Source: UBA6136 sp041178325 (GTDB lineage: Bacteria > Pseudomonadota > Gammaproteobacteria > Methylococcales > Methylococcaceae). From it: a stretch of DNA of 60,375 bases. The notes beneath the pieces are model-generated. The model saw only the letters and a list, made by a program, of their open reading frames with translations, made no database searches and was not told the DNA's origin. The DNA lies in assembly GCA_041178325.1 (NCBI GenBank), contig JBEGVN010000086.1, positions 1 to 60,375 on the forward strand. Reading direction: 5' to 3'. The position numbers were made by a program, and so were the translations under genes. Positions 1-7,721 of the stretch are shown here, piece after piece. Within the stretch, counting starts at the first letter, position 1. Every line of letters starts with the position of its first letter.

Positions 1-1
1 C

Positions 2-106
2 CGCTATCTGGATGGAACGCTGGCCATCTTTCATGGACCTAGGCGTCTTGCCAACTATGATGCTTGGGGCAAATTGATCGAGGAACGTCAAAAAACGGTC
101 GGGTAA
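2..106 (+). CDS. Transposase, C-terminal fragment (gene runs off the left edge)
   Basis: An open frame enters from the left edge and stops at TAA 104-106. The 34 visible residues include LDGTLAIFHGPRRLANYD, a pattern I associate with the C-terminal tail of integrase-type (DDE) insertion-sequence transposases of the ISNCY or a related group; the family assignment is from memory and weak. The catalytic domain lies outside the window, so completeness cannot be judged. The repeats just downstream (153-195) look like an insertion-sequence end, which supports the call. Confidence 0.5.
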   Translation, partial: RYLDGTLAIFHGPRRLANYDAWGKLIEERQKTVG

Positions 107-202
107 TCCGCTTCGCGACCAAGCCTTGGGAGAACCAAGAACTCAGGAAAAAGCGGACAATCTATTTGCTATAAAACCGGACATTTCTATTTGTCCCCGA
201 CA
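107..202. mobile_element. Right end of an insertion sequence
   Basis: Downstream of the transposase stop there are two imperfect direct copies of a motif: GCGGACAATCTATTTG at 153-168 and CCGGACATTTCTATTTG at 177-193. Repeated GGACATTTCTA-type motifs are typical of transposase-binding ends. The sequence then reads CCCCGACA, ending near 202, which I take as the approximate tip. The left end and any target duplication are outside the window. The element sits about 22 bases behind the pgpA stop, so it does not break that gene. Confidence 0.4.
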
Positions 203-224
203 TAGATGTCTGTGTGACCTCTGC

Positions 225-746
225 TTAGAGTGGGAGATGGGGCAATATGAGGTGCGTTGCAGCGCACGCCATGACTCCAGCAATCAGGTCATCCAACATG
301 ATGCCGAATCCCCCGTGGACTTTACGATCAAACCAGCGGATCGGCCATGGTTTGAGAACGTCAAAGACTCGAAAGGCCAGGAAGCCAACGGTGAGAGCTA
401 ACCATGATGGAGTCACAAGGGTCATTGTTACCAAGAGGCCGACCACCTCGTCCCACACAATCCCCGAGTGATCCTGAATTCCGATCTTTTCCTCCGTCAT
501 GCGGCAGATGTGAATGCCCAGTAAGAATAAAGTGAATGTGATGGCGATATAGAGCGGTGCTCCTGTATTCGAGAGGAGCCAATACAGTGGGATTGCGGCA
601 AGGGTTCCCAGAGTTCCAGGCGCCTTGGGTGAAAGCCCGGATCCAAAACCCAGTCCAAGAAAACACCAGACATCACTGAAAACAATGCGGGGCGAGATTC
701 TGGCCAGTTTTTTTTTCTTGATCTCAGGATGGGCTGAAGTGCTCAT
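225..746 (-). CDS. pgpA: Phosphatidylglycerophosphatase A
   Basis: A 173-residue membrane phosphatase that removes the phosphate from phosphatidylglycerophosphate to make phosphatidylglycerol. The family hallmark GSGLSPKAPGTLGTLAA is at about residues 35-51, and the acidic motif WDEVVG sits in the middle, between hydrophobic helices. I start at ATG 746 (MSTSAHPEIKKKK) and not the longer frame, because the lysine-rich N-terminus matches the family; this leaves a 23-base overlap with thiL. The order nusB-thiL-pgpA is conserved in gammaproteobacteria. An insertion-sequence end lies just behind the stop codon. Confidence 0.93.
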   Translation of the reverse strand: MSTSAHPEIKKKKLARISPRIVFSDVWCFLGLGFGSGLSPKAPGTLGTLAAIPLYWLLSNTGAPLYIAITFTLFLLGIHICRMTEEKIGIQDHSGIVWDEVVGLLVTMTLVTPSWLALTVGFLAFRVFDVLKPWPIRWFDRKVHGGFGIMLDDLIAGVMACAATHLILPHLPL

Positions 747-1683
747 AACCGGGTATCTCAAGGTGAATCGATTCGGAGGCGTGCTTGACCCGAAGGCCTG
801 GAGCGGTCTCAATCTGACCTATACATGCGCCATTTAAACCCAGTTTGCGAAGGATTGTTTCCACCTCTCCCCGATGGTGCGAAGGGGCCGTGAAGCAGAG
901 TTCATAGTCATCACCGGTTCTCAGTGGGAAACCCAGGTCGCCATGATGGGCAACATATTCGCGAACGGCTTTTGAAAGCGGCAAACGATCCCAATCGATT
1001 TCGGCGCCTACCTGACTTCGATCAAGAATATGCCCCAAATCAGCTGCGAGGCCATCTGAAATATCGATGCAAGCACTGGCGATTCCGAGGAGCGAAAGTC
1101 CCAGTTCAATTCTGGGAGTCGGCCTTTCGAGTGCAGCGTATAGGGTTGGATCCTCAATCAACCATAACCCCTGTCTGCCCAGGAGTCCAAGGCCTGCATT
1201 CCCGATAGGGCCACTTACATAAATCAGATCGTTCGCATTGGCGCCAGATCTCAGAAGGGCCTGTCCACTGGGTGTCGTTCCGATGACCTGAACCGTGATC
1301 GAAAGAGGGCCTTGGGTCGTATCTCCCCCGACCAGAGAAATATTGTGCTCGGACGCCAACGCGAAAAATCCTGCGGCGAACTCGCTCAGCCAGGCCTCAT
1401 CGGAGTGAGGAAGCGTCAAGGCAAGAGAGCACCATGCGGGTTTCGCGCCACTTGCGGCAAGATCGCTGAGATTAACCGCGAGTGCCTTGTGGCCGAGGCC
1501 CCTGGGATCCGTGTCAGGAAAAAAATGAACCCCGGAAACCAGGGTGTCGACACTTAGGGCCAGATTCTGTCCGGCGGGAGGGGCGAGGAGGGCGCAATCA
1601 TCCCCGACGCCGAGGATAACGTCAGAACGCCCTGAAGCTCGATCAAAAAACGTGCCGATCAGTCCAAATTCGCCGGATGCCAT
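724..1683 (-). CDS. thiL: Thiamine-monophosphate kinase
   Basis: A 319-residue cytoplasmic kinase that phosphorylates thiamine monophosphate to thiamine diphosphate, the last step of thiamine cofactor synthesis. It belongs to the PurM/AIR-synthase fold: GVGDDCALL (about 26-34) and SVDTLVSGVHF (about 44-54) form the metal and nucleotide site, NLSDLAASGA follows, and CIDISDGLAADLGH (about 207-220) is the second conserved glycine/aspartate loop. Length is normal. It begins 3 bases after the nusB stop and is probably co-transcribed with nusB and the riboflavin genes upstream. Confidence 0.96.
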   Translation of the reverse strand: MASGEFGLIGTFFDRASGRSDVILGVGDDCALLAPPAGQNLALSVDTLVSGVHFFPDTDPRGLGHKALAVNLSDLAASGAKPAWCSLALTLPHSDEAWLSEFAAGFFALASEHNISLVGGDTTQGPLSITVQVIGTTPSGQALLRSGANANDLIYVSGPIGNAGLGLLGRQGLWLIEDPTLYAALERPTPRIELGLSLLGIASACIDISDGLAADLGHILDRSQVGAEIDWDRLPLSKAVREYVAHHGDLGFPLRTGDDYELCFTAPSHHRGEVETILRKLGLNGACIGQIETAPGLRVKHASESIHLEIPGYEHFSPS

Positions 1684-1686
1684 TGC

Positions 1687-2124
1687 TCAGTTGGCTTTAT
1701 CTGAATGCGCGCATTCAGTTTCCCGAATTTTTTTCGATAATCGATCCAGTAGGCCATTAATGAATTTGTGGCTCTGTGTAGCCCCAAACTCCTTTGCGAG
1801 ATTGATTCCCTCGTTCACTATGACGCGATAAGGGACCTCCGGATGACAAAGAAGCTCATAGGTGCTGATGCGCAGAATCGCACGCTCCACAGGGTCGATT
1901 TGTTCCACCGGTCTTGAAGTGAACTCGCCAATGGCCGCATCAATGACGTCAAGACGCGAGGGGACGTTGTGAAGGAGATCCTGAAAGTAACTCAGCTCTC
2001 CCTTTCCGATGCCATGTTCCTCAACAAACTGACGCTCGATTTCCGAGAGGTTGTAGCGTGTCATTTGCCATTGATAGATCGCCTGGACGGCGCTCTTTCG
2101 TGCTTGTGTCTTGCTGCTACTCAT
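1687..2124 (-). CDS. nusB: Transcription antitermination factor NusB
   Basis: A 145-residue all-helical RNA-binding protein that joins NusE (S10) on boxA RNA during rRNA antitermination. The start SSSKTQARKSAVQAIYQWQ is the typical arginine-rich first helix; the C-terminal block PYRVIVNEGINLAKEFG followed by KFINGLLDRL is the family signature. Its ATG overlaps the ribH stop by 4 bases (ATGA), so translation is probably coupled. The ribH-nusB pairing is standard in proteobacteria. Confidence 0.97.
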   Translation of the reverse strand: MSSSKTQARKSAVQAIYQWQMTRYNLSEIERQFVEEHGIGKGELSYFQDLLHNVPSRLDVIDAAIGEFTSRPVEQIDPVERAILRISTYELLCHPEVPYRVIVNEGINLAKEFGATQSHKFINGLLDRLSKKIRETECAHSDKAN

Positions 2125-2600
2125 CCTGCATTCAGTTCGCGAATCAGATTGACCATCTCGATACTGGAAAGGGCAGCCTCTGCTCCTTTATTGCCGGCCT
2201 TGGTACCGGCCCGCTCGATTGCCTGCTCTATGGTATCCACCGTCAAGACGCCGAACGCAACGGGAATTCCATGCTGCAGGGATACAGTGCTCAGTCCTTT
2301 GACGCATTCACCTGCGACGTGATCAAAATGCGGGGTCGAGCCACGGATGACTGCGCCCAGAGCAATAATCGCATCGTATCGACCGGTTGCTGCAACCTTT
2401 TGGACCGCCAGCGGGAGCTCATAGGCGCCTGGCGCCTTGATGATATGGATGTCAGCGTCTTTGGCGCCATGGCGGATCAGGGTATCCACGGCTCCACCCT
2501 CTAGGGCATCGACGATGAAGCTATTAAAGCGTGAACAGACAAGGGCGAAGCGAGCACCCTTGACGTTGAAGTGACCTTCGTAGGTTTTGAGTTGATTCAT
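2121..2600 (-). CDS. ribH: 6,7-dimethyl-8-ribityllumazine synthase
   Basis: A 159-residue enzyme that condenses the RibB product (3,4-dihydroxy-2-butanone 4-phosphate) with the ribityl-aminopyrimidine to give lumazine, the penultimate riboflavin step. Visible motifs are VCSRFNSFIVDALEGG (substrate loop), APGAYELPL (about 57-65), GAVIRGSTPHFDHV with the catalytic histidine, and GIPVAFGVLTVDTIEQA. Length is normal. It sits downstream of a small unknown gene and ribBX, and overlaps nusB by 4 bases. Confidence 0.97.
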   Translation of the reverse strand: MNQLKTYEGHFNVKGARFALVCSRFNSFIVDALEGGAVDTLIRHGAKDADIHIIKAPGAYELPLAVQKVAATGRYDAIIALGAVIRGSTPHFDHVAGECVKGLSTVSLQHGIPVAFGVLTVDTIEQAIERAGTKAGNKGAEAALSSIEMVNLIRELNAG

Positions 2601-2629
2601 GGCTGGCTTTTCTTATGGTCAGTGTTGAA

Positions 2630-2914
2630 TTAATTCGTTGAATTATGGCCCATGGTGGTGAGAGCTGCGTCGATTCTGAGGACATAAGGTGTCGCCCAAG
2701 GGTGCGATTCGAGCCAGTCTGGGCCGATTTGGGTCTGAAGGCGTTCAAGTTCGCGATCAGGACTGTCCTGATTGAGCATCGTCAGGAGACGATGAACTTT
2801 TCGTAAAACCGATTCCGTCAGGGTCGCCTCAGGACCGCCGAGTTCCTCGCGCCACTCCCTCTCGATTGCAGCAATAAGCTTGCTCAGGTCACGGCTGATC
2901 TGTTCGGACTGCAT
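2630..2914 (-). CDS. Small uncharacterised protein inside the riboflavin cluster
   Basis: A 94-residue frame starting at ATG 2914, 11 bases after the ribBX stop and 29 bases before ribH. A longer frame runs upstream inside ribBX in another phase, but its extra N-terminus has no credible start. The protein looks helical and charged: MQSEQISRDLSKLIAAIERE, then a segment containing WREELGGPEATLTESVLRK, and PDWLESHPWATPYVLRID near the end. There are no cysteines, membrane segments or catalytic motifs I can name. Its position suggests co-transcription with riboflavin synthesis or NusB, but function is unknown. Confidence 0.6.
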   Translation of the reverse strand: MQSEQISRDLSKLIAAIEREWREELGGPEATLTESVLRKVHRLLTMLNQDSPDRELERLQTQIGPDWLESHPWATPYVLRIDAALTTMGHNSTN

Positions 2915-2925
2915 TAGGTCGTTTC

Positions 2926-4047
2926 TCAGTGATCCGAGTTGCAGGCCACAAAGTCGACGACCTCGAGACCATAACCGGAGAGTCCGAGATATTTTTTGGG
3001 CGAATTTCCTATGACTCTGAGTTTGTGGATGCCAAGATCCGCCAAAATTTGTGCCCCAGTGCCCGTTGTCCGCCAATCTTCGGTCTGTGCTTTTGTAGCA
3101 GGAAATTCGATGCCGTGGTCTTCCATCTGATACTGGTGAATGCGTTCCACCAGAAATTTGTCATCCTCTTCCTTACGGATCACGACGAGAGCCCCTCGGC
3201 CTTCATCTGCAATCCGGCGCATGGCGCTACGGAGAGAGATGCTGGAACCTTCCCGTTTGCCACCCAGAAGATCGCCGAGGACATTTCGACCATGCACCCT
3301 CACCAATATTGGATCTTCACCGCGCACTTGGCCCATAACTAGTGCAAGGTGTAGTCGTTGATCGACTTGATCCTGATAGGCAATCATACGGAACTGCCCG
3401 AATTCGGTTGGGAAATCGCACTCACAAATGCGCTCGACCGTTTTTTCGTTCTGAATGCGGTATTCGATGAGATCGGTAATGGTCCCAATCTTGAGATTGT
3501 GTTCAAGCGCAAAAGCTTCAAGGTCCGCCCGACGAGCCATCGTGCCATCCTCATTTAGGATCTCAACAATGACTGCTGCCGGCTCAAGACCGGCCAAACG
3601 CGCAAGATCACAGCCAGCTTCGGTGTGGCCGGCGCGATTGAGAACGCCGCCTGGCTGTGCCATCAGTGGGAAAACATGTCCGGGTTGGACGAGATCGTCG
3701 GGTCTGGCTTCTGAGGCAACAGCCGCCTGAATCGTTCGGGATCGATCAGCTGCAGAGATCCCGGTAGTAACCCCGGATGCCGCCTCAATTGAAACCGTAA
3801 AATTTGTCGAATGAGGCGTGCGGTTTTCATTCACCATCAGAGGCAAACGTAACTGCTGGCAACGTTCCCGAGTCAAGGTCAGGCAGATCAGGCCTCGGCC
3901 ATAGCGCGCCATGAAATTGATGTCTTCCGGCCGCGTGTGGCTGGCTGCCATGACCAGGTCGCCCTCGTTTTCCCGATCCTCATCATCAAGAAGGACGACC
4001 ATTCGCCCCTGGCGAATCTCCTCGATTAACTCTGCCGTGCTGTGCAT
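2926..4047 (-). CDS. ribBX: 3,4-dihydroxy-2-butanone 4-phosphate synthase fused to a degenerate GTP cyclohydrolase II domain (RibBX type)
   Basis: A 373-residue two-domain protein. Residues about 1-200 are a normal RibB: LLDDEDRENEGDLVMAA (metal- and substrate-binding acidic loop), RYGRGLICLTL, HSTNFTVSIEA and GHTEAGCDLARLAGL. Residues about 205-373 are a RibA-like domain starting at CDFPTEFGQFRMIAY. By hand alignment the three zinc cysteines of GTP cyclohydrolase II are gone: the SECLTGD site reads GRNVLGD, and the CDC site reads as E, G and S. This is the known proteobacterial RibBX arrangement, in which the second domain is not a functional RibA. A true ribA would have to lie elsewhere. 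The start could be GTG 4050 or ATG 4047; either touches the ribE stop. Confidence 0.9.
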   Translation of the reverse strand: MHSTAELIEEIRQGRMVVLLDDEDRENEGDLVMAASHTRPEDINFMARYGRGLICLTLTRERCQQLRLPLMVNENRTPHSTNFTVSIEAASGVTTGISAADRSRTIQAAVASEARPDDLVQPGHVFPLMAQPGGVLNRAGHTEAGCDLARLAGLEPAAVIVEILNEDGTMARRADLEAFALEHNLKIGTITDLIEYRIQNEKTVERICECDFPTEFGQFRMIAYQDQVDQRLHLALVMGQVRGEDPILVRVHGRNVLGDLLGGKREGSSISLRSAMRRIADEGRGALVVIRKEEDDKFLVERIHQYQMEDHGIEFPATKAQTEDWRTTGTGAQILADLGIHKLRVIGNSPKKYLGLSGYGLEVVDFVACNSDH

Positions 4048-4700
4048 CACGCGAAACCATTGTCCTGAAGAAGCGCCATGGTAACACCCGATACCGGGAT
4101 TCCGGCTTTTTCACCCAGCAGGAGGCGCTCAAGATAACGGGCGATCAAATCGACTTCAAGATTAACGACATCACCCTGTACGCTGGTTCCAAGGGTGGTC
4201 TCCTGAAGTGTGTGGGGCACGATATTGACCGTAAATTGGGCGCCGGAGACTGAATTGACGGTCAGGCTGATTCCGTTGATGCAGATTGATCCCTTCTCTG
4301 CGATATAGCGGGCAAGCTCCCTGGGGGCTTCTAGGGTGAAGCGCCAGGATCTGCCGTCATCAACCCGCTCGAGAATGTGGCCGACACCATCCACATGGCC
4401 GCTGACCAGGTGCCCCCCCAATCGCGTTGTCGGGAGGAGGGCCATTTCCAAATTGACGGGAGCTCCCTGGCCAAGTCCTCCAAGGGTCGTCCGTGACAGG
4501 CTTTCTCGGGACACATCGGCGCTGAAACTTCGGGCATCGATTTCGACTGCAGTGAGACACACGCCATTAACTGCAATGCTGTCTCCGATCGCCGCCTGAT
4601 TGATGGGGAGCTTGCCGGTGGCAACCCGGATGCGCATATCGCCACCGCGAGGTTCGAGCCGCTCGATGGTGCCGATCGCCTGAATGATGCCTGTAAACAT
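4047..4700 (-). CDS. ribE: Riboflavin synthase, alpha subunit
   Basis: A 217-residue enzyme that dismutates two lumazines into riboflavin and the pyrimidine precursor. It shows the duplicated beta-barrel: each half carries a conserved block, MFTGIIQAIGTI with SIAVNGVCLTAVEI in the first half and GHVDGVGHI with SICINGISLTVNSV in the second. The C-terminal helix ends in the usual LIARYLERLL. Length is standard. It lies between ribD and ribBX, overlapping the ribBX start by 1-4 bases, which suggests coupled translation. Confidence 0.97.
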   Translation of the reverse strand: MFTGIIQAIGTIERLEPRGGDMRIRVATGKLPINQAAIGDSIAVNGVCLTAVEIDARSFSADVSRESLSRTTLGGLGQGAPVNLEMALLPTTRLGGHLVSGHVDGVGHILERVDDGRSWRFTLEAPRELARYIAEKGSICINGISLTVNSVSGAQFTVNIVPHTLQETTLGTSVQGDVVNLEVDLIARYLERLLLGEKAGIPVSGVTMALLQDNGFA

Positions 4701-4737
4701 GGATGTCGATTTCCGCCTTGAAAATAGAGGGGTGGGG

Positions 4738-5835
4738 TTAACGCGATCGTATGGTCAGTCTGAGATCCTGACCGACCTGACGGCATTCCGCGAGTTTTAA
4801 GTGGGGTGCATCCCCAAGATGCTCAAGACCCGGGAGGTGAAAGAGCCCTCGCCCCTGATTACCGAGAATGCGGGGCGCCATGTAGATGACCCATTCATCA
4901 ACAATTCCCTCAGCCAAAAGAGCCCCATTGAGCGTCGGGCCACATTCGAAAAGCACCTCGTTAAATCCTTCTTGGCCCAGCCATTGGGTGACGGCTTCAA
5001 GATCAATTCCGCCGCGGGCCGATGCCGGCAGTCGATGCGTTGATGTGGCCTGCTCTTGGTCGGGTGTCTGAAGTGTGAGTACCCGATAACTTCCGGAGCT
5101 TTCAAAAAAGCGCGCATCGCGGGGGCAGCGCAGCATGGAGTCGAGAAGGATTCGAACCGGTTGAATGAGAGGCTGAGGAGCTTCAGCCAATCGGGCTGTC
5201 ATTGCTGGATTGTCTGCGAGGAGTGTTCCCGACCCGGTCACAATGGCTGATGAGCGGGCTCTGAGTCGGTGCACATCCTGACGGGCGTCCGCGCCCGTGA
5301 TCCATTGGCTCTCCCCAGAGGCCATGGCTGTCCGTCCGTCGAGGCTCATGCCTATCTTGCTACGAATCCAGGGTTTTCCGGTGCGCATCCGTTGAATGAA
5401 CCCAGGATTCAGGTTTTCTGCATCTTGGGCCAGAAGGCCTGATTGGGTCGTGATACCAGCGTCCTCAAGTCGTTTGAGCCCTTTGCCGGAAACCAGCGGG
5501 TTAGGGTCCTTCATGGCCGCAACCACCCGCGCAAGCCCATGGTGCACCAGAGCCTCTGAACAGGGAGGTGTCCGGCCATGATGATTGCAGGGTTCCAGTG
5601 TCACAAAGGCGGTTCCACCCCGCGCCCTTTCGCCCGCAACCTTCAGGGCATGCACTTCGGCATGGGCCTCCCCCGCAAACTGATGCCAGCCTTCACCGAC
5701 GATCTCGCCATGATTGACGATGACGCAACCCACTCGAGGGTTTGGGTCAGTACTCCAGAGTCCCCGGCGCGCGAGTTCCAGTGCTCGCGCCATATAGCGT
5801 CCGTCTTCAGGGGAGAAATACGTTTGCGGGGTCAT
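4738..5835 (-). CDS. ribD: Bifunctional pyrimidine deaminase/reductase RibD
   Basis: A 365-residue enzyme catalysing two successive riboflavin steps: deamination of the diamino-pyrimidinone, then NADPH-dependent reduction of the ribose. The N-terminal cytidine-deaminase fold has HAEVHAL and then PCNHHGRTPPCSEAL, giving the zinc histidine and cysteines and the catalytic glutamate. The reductase domain starts near KPWIRSKIGMSLDGRTAM and has the nucleotide-binding stretch GPTLNGALL near the C-terminus. It is first in the rib run after nrdR, with a 70-base gap that contains a hairpin. No FMN riboswitch is visible in that gap. Confidence 0.96.
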   Translation of the reverse strand: MTPQTYFSPEDGRYMARALELARRGLWSTDPNPRVGCVIVNHGEIVGEGWHQFAGEAHAEVHALKVAGERARGGTAFVTLEPCNHHGRTPPCSEALVHHGLARVVAAMKDPNPLVSGKGLKRLEDAGITTQSGLLAQDAENLNPGFIQRMRTGKPWIRSKIGMSLDGRTAMASGESQWITGADARQDVHRLRARSSAIVTGSGTLLADNPAMTARLAEAPQPLIQPVRILLDSMLRCPRDARFFESSGSYRVLTLQTPDQEQATSTHRLPASARGGIDLEAVTQWLGQEGFNEVLFECGPTLNGALLAEGIVDEWVIYMAPRILGNQGRGLFHLPGLEHLGDAPHLKLAECRQVGQDLRLTIRSR

Positions 5836-5882
5836 AGGCAGCGATGGGTCTTACGGTGCGGGCTGGTTTGGACAGGCTCCAG

Positions 5883-5900
5883 CACGCGTTCAGACGCGTG
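5883..5900 (-). other. Hairpin between nrdR and ribD
   Basis: A perfect 7-base inverted repeat, CACGCGT/ACGCGTG with a 4-base loop, lies in the 70-base gap between the nrdR stop and the ribD start. There is no T-run after it in the transcribed direction, so it is not a standard intrinsic terminator. It may attenuate or process the nrdR-rib transcript; this is inference. Confidence 0.4.
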
Positions 5901-5905
5901 TGGGT

Positions 5906-6388
5906 TTAGGGGTCAGCGGGTGGCAGGGGCGATTTGGGATCAAGCTCCAGATGATCGATGACCTCGCGGAATTCGTTCACGTCCTGGAAACTTCGGTACA
6001 CGGAGGCAAAGCGGATGTATGCCACATGATCAAGGCCCGCAAGCTCGGACATGACACTCTCGCCAATCAGGCGGGAGGGTACTTCGCGCTCACCCGTCCC
6101 TAGGAGTTTCTTCTCGATTCTGGCAATGGCGGCCTCGACACGTTCAATGTCGACCGGACGCTTTTCAAGGGCTCTCAGCATGCCGGCGCGCAGCTTGTCT
6201 TCCCGGAATGGCTCGCGGTTGCCGTTACTCTTGATGATGCGGGGAAGGGTCAGTTCGACGGTTTCAAATGTCGTAAAACGTTCTCGACATTCGGTACATT
6301 CGCGCCGCCTTCTTACCTGATCACCTTCCTGGGAAAGTCTGGAGTCGATGACTCGCGTGTCATCTGCGCCGCAAAATGGACATCGCAT
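5906..6388 (-). CDS. nrdR: Ribonucleotide-reductase transcriptional repressor NrdR
   Basis: A 160-residue repressor that senses ATP/dATP and shuts down ribonucleotide reductase genes. The N-terminal zinc ribbon MRCPFCGADDTRVIDSR followed by CTECRERF gives two CxxC pairs, and the ATP-cone starts at LPRIIKSNGNREPF. The C-terminus (YIRFASVYRSFQDVNEF) is the usual family ending. It lies 14 bases behind glyA and ahead of ribD, a common order in gammaproteobacteria. No nrd gene is in the window, so its targets are elsewhere. Confidence 0.97.
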   Translation of the reverse strand: MRCPFCGADDTRVIDSRLSQEGDQVRRRRECTECRERFTTFETVELTLPRIIKSNGNREPFREDKLRAGMLRALEKRPVDIERVEAAIARIEKKLLGTGEREVPSRLIGESVMSELAGLDHVAYIRFASVYRSFQDVNEFREVIDHLELDPKSPLPPADP

Positions 6389-6402
6389 TGGAAATCCTGG
6401 AA

Positions 6403-7662
6403 CTAGGCGTCCGGGTAAACCGGATAGCGCTTGCAGATCTTGCTGACATCATCCCGAACACGCTCAATGACCGCCTCATTGTCAAGGTCATCAACCACAT
6501 CGCAAATCCAGTCTGCCAAGGTCACGCAGTCAGCCTCAGTAAAGCCGCGCGTGGTGACCGCAGGGGTTCCGATACGGATGCCGCTGGTGACAAAGGGGGA
6601 CTGAGGGTCGTTAGGGACCGCGTTCTTGTTCACGGTGATGTGAGCACGTCCAAGGGCTGCATCAACAGCCTTGCCGGTGACACCACGAGCAATGAGATCA
6701 ACCAGCATCAGGTGATTGTCGGTTCCACCCGATACGATGTTCAGACCTCGAGCCATAAAGCGTCCAGCCATCGCTTGTGCATGAGTCACGACGCGTTGCT
6801 GGTAGGTTTTGAATTCAGGCTGCATTGCCTCCTTGAGGGCCACCGCCTTGGCGGCAATTACATGCATAAGGGGCCCCCCCTGAATGCCTGGGAAGACCAA
6901 AGAATTGAGTTTTTTCTCGATTTCCTCATTGGCCTTAGCGAGGATCAAACCACCTCGCGGGCCACGGAGAGTCTTGTGGGTCGTGGTGGTTGTGACATCG
7001 GCTATGCCCACAGGACTTGGATAGGCCCCCGCGGCAACAAGTCCCGCAACATGGGCCATGTCCACGAGAAGGTAGGCCCCCACTTCATCTGCGATCTTCC
7101 GGAAGAAGGCCCAATCAACCACCCTGCTGTAGGCGGAAAATCCCGCAATGATCATCTTGGGCTTGTGCTCACGGGCGAGCCGGGCAACTTCCTCGTAATC
7201 AATCAGTCCGGTTGAGGTATCAAGGCCATATTGGATGGCGTTGTAAAGTTTTCCTGAGAAGTTGACTTTCGCTCCATGGGTGAGGTGACCACCATGGGCG
7301 AGACTCATGCCGAGAACAGTGTCGCCAGGGTTGAGCAGGGCCATGAAGACTGCCGCATTGGCTTGTGAGCCGGAATGGGGCTGAACGTTGGCATAGTCGG
7401 CACAGAAAAGGGACTTGGCGCGATCAATAGCCAAAGACTCGACGATGTCCACATGCTCACAACCGCCGTAATAGCGTTTTCCGGGGTAGCCTTCGGCGTA
7501 CTTATTGGTCAAAACGGTTCCCTGCGCCTGAAGTACGCGGGGACTTGCATAGTTTTCAGACGCGATCAGTTCGATGTGATCTTCCTGGCGACGCTCTTCC
7601 GCCTGAATCGCGGACCAGAGTTCTTCATCGAAACCGGCGATTTCCATTCCTTTGCTGAACAT
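6403..7662 (-). CDS. glyA: Serine hydroxymethyltransferase
   Basis: A 419-residue pyridoxal-phosphate enzyme that converts serine plus tetrahydrofolate to glycine plus methylene-tetrahydrofolate, the main one-carbon source. The cofactor lysine is in TTTTHKTLRGPRGG (about residues 222-235), the substrate region is YAEGYPGKRYYGGCEHVD, and DMAHVAGLVAAG carries the cofactor-stacking histidine. Length matches the family. ATG 7662 lacks a strong ribosome site; the only nearby alternative, ATG 7647, has AAAGGA too close, so I keep the first. A promoter-like element lies at 7699-7707. Confidence 0.97.
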   Translation of the reverse strand: MFSKGMEIAGFDEELWSAIQAEERRQEDHIELIASENYASPRVLQAQGTVLTNKYAEGYPGKRYYGGCEHVDIVESLAIDRAKSLFCADYANVQPHSGSQANAAVFMALLNPGDTVLGMSLAHGGHLTHGAKVNFSGKLYNAIQYGLDTSTGLIDYEEVARLAREHKPKMIIAGFSAYSRVVDWAFFRKIADEVGAYLLVDMAHVAGLVAAGAYPSPVGIADVTTTTTHKTLRGPRGGLILAKANEEIEKKLNSLVFPGIQGGPLMHVIAAKAVALKEAMQPEFKTYQQRVVTHAQAMAGRFMARGLNIVSGGTDNHLMLVDLIARGVTGKAVDAALGRAHITVNKNAVPNDPQSPFVTSGIRIGTPAVTTRGFTEADCVTLADWICDVVDDLDNEAVIERVRDDVSKICKRYPVYPDA

Positions 7663-7698
7663 GAGGGGAACCTGGATGGGATGGGGAATTGACCTTGA

Positions 7699-7707
7699 TT
7701 TATACCA
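7699..7707 (-). promoter_or_regulatory. Candidate extended -10 promoter for glyA
   Basis: On the minus strand the sequence reads TGGTATAAA, a TGn-extended -10 with TATAAA, about 37 bases upstream of the glyA start and in the short gap behind glnD. No good -35 is seen at 16-18 bases. It would allow glyA and perhaps nrdR-rib to be transcribed apart from glnD. Confidence 0.4.
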
Positions 7708-7721
7708 CGAAAGGTAGGGGC

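Noticed and set aside
5836..5905. FMN riboswitch before ribD
   Set aside because: The gap is only 70 bases and shows one simple hairpin; no RFN-element core is visible.
6376..7215. A 279-residue open frame opposite glyA
   Set aside because: It is antisense to a clear serine hydroxymethyltransferase and has no family motifs.
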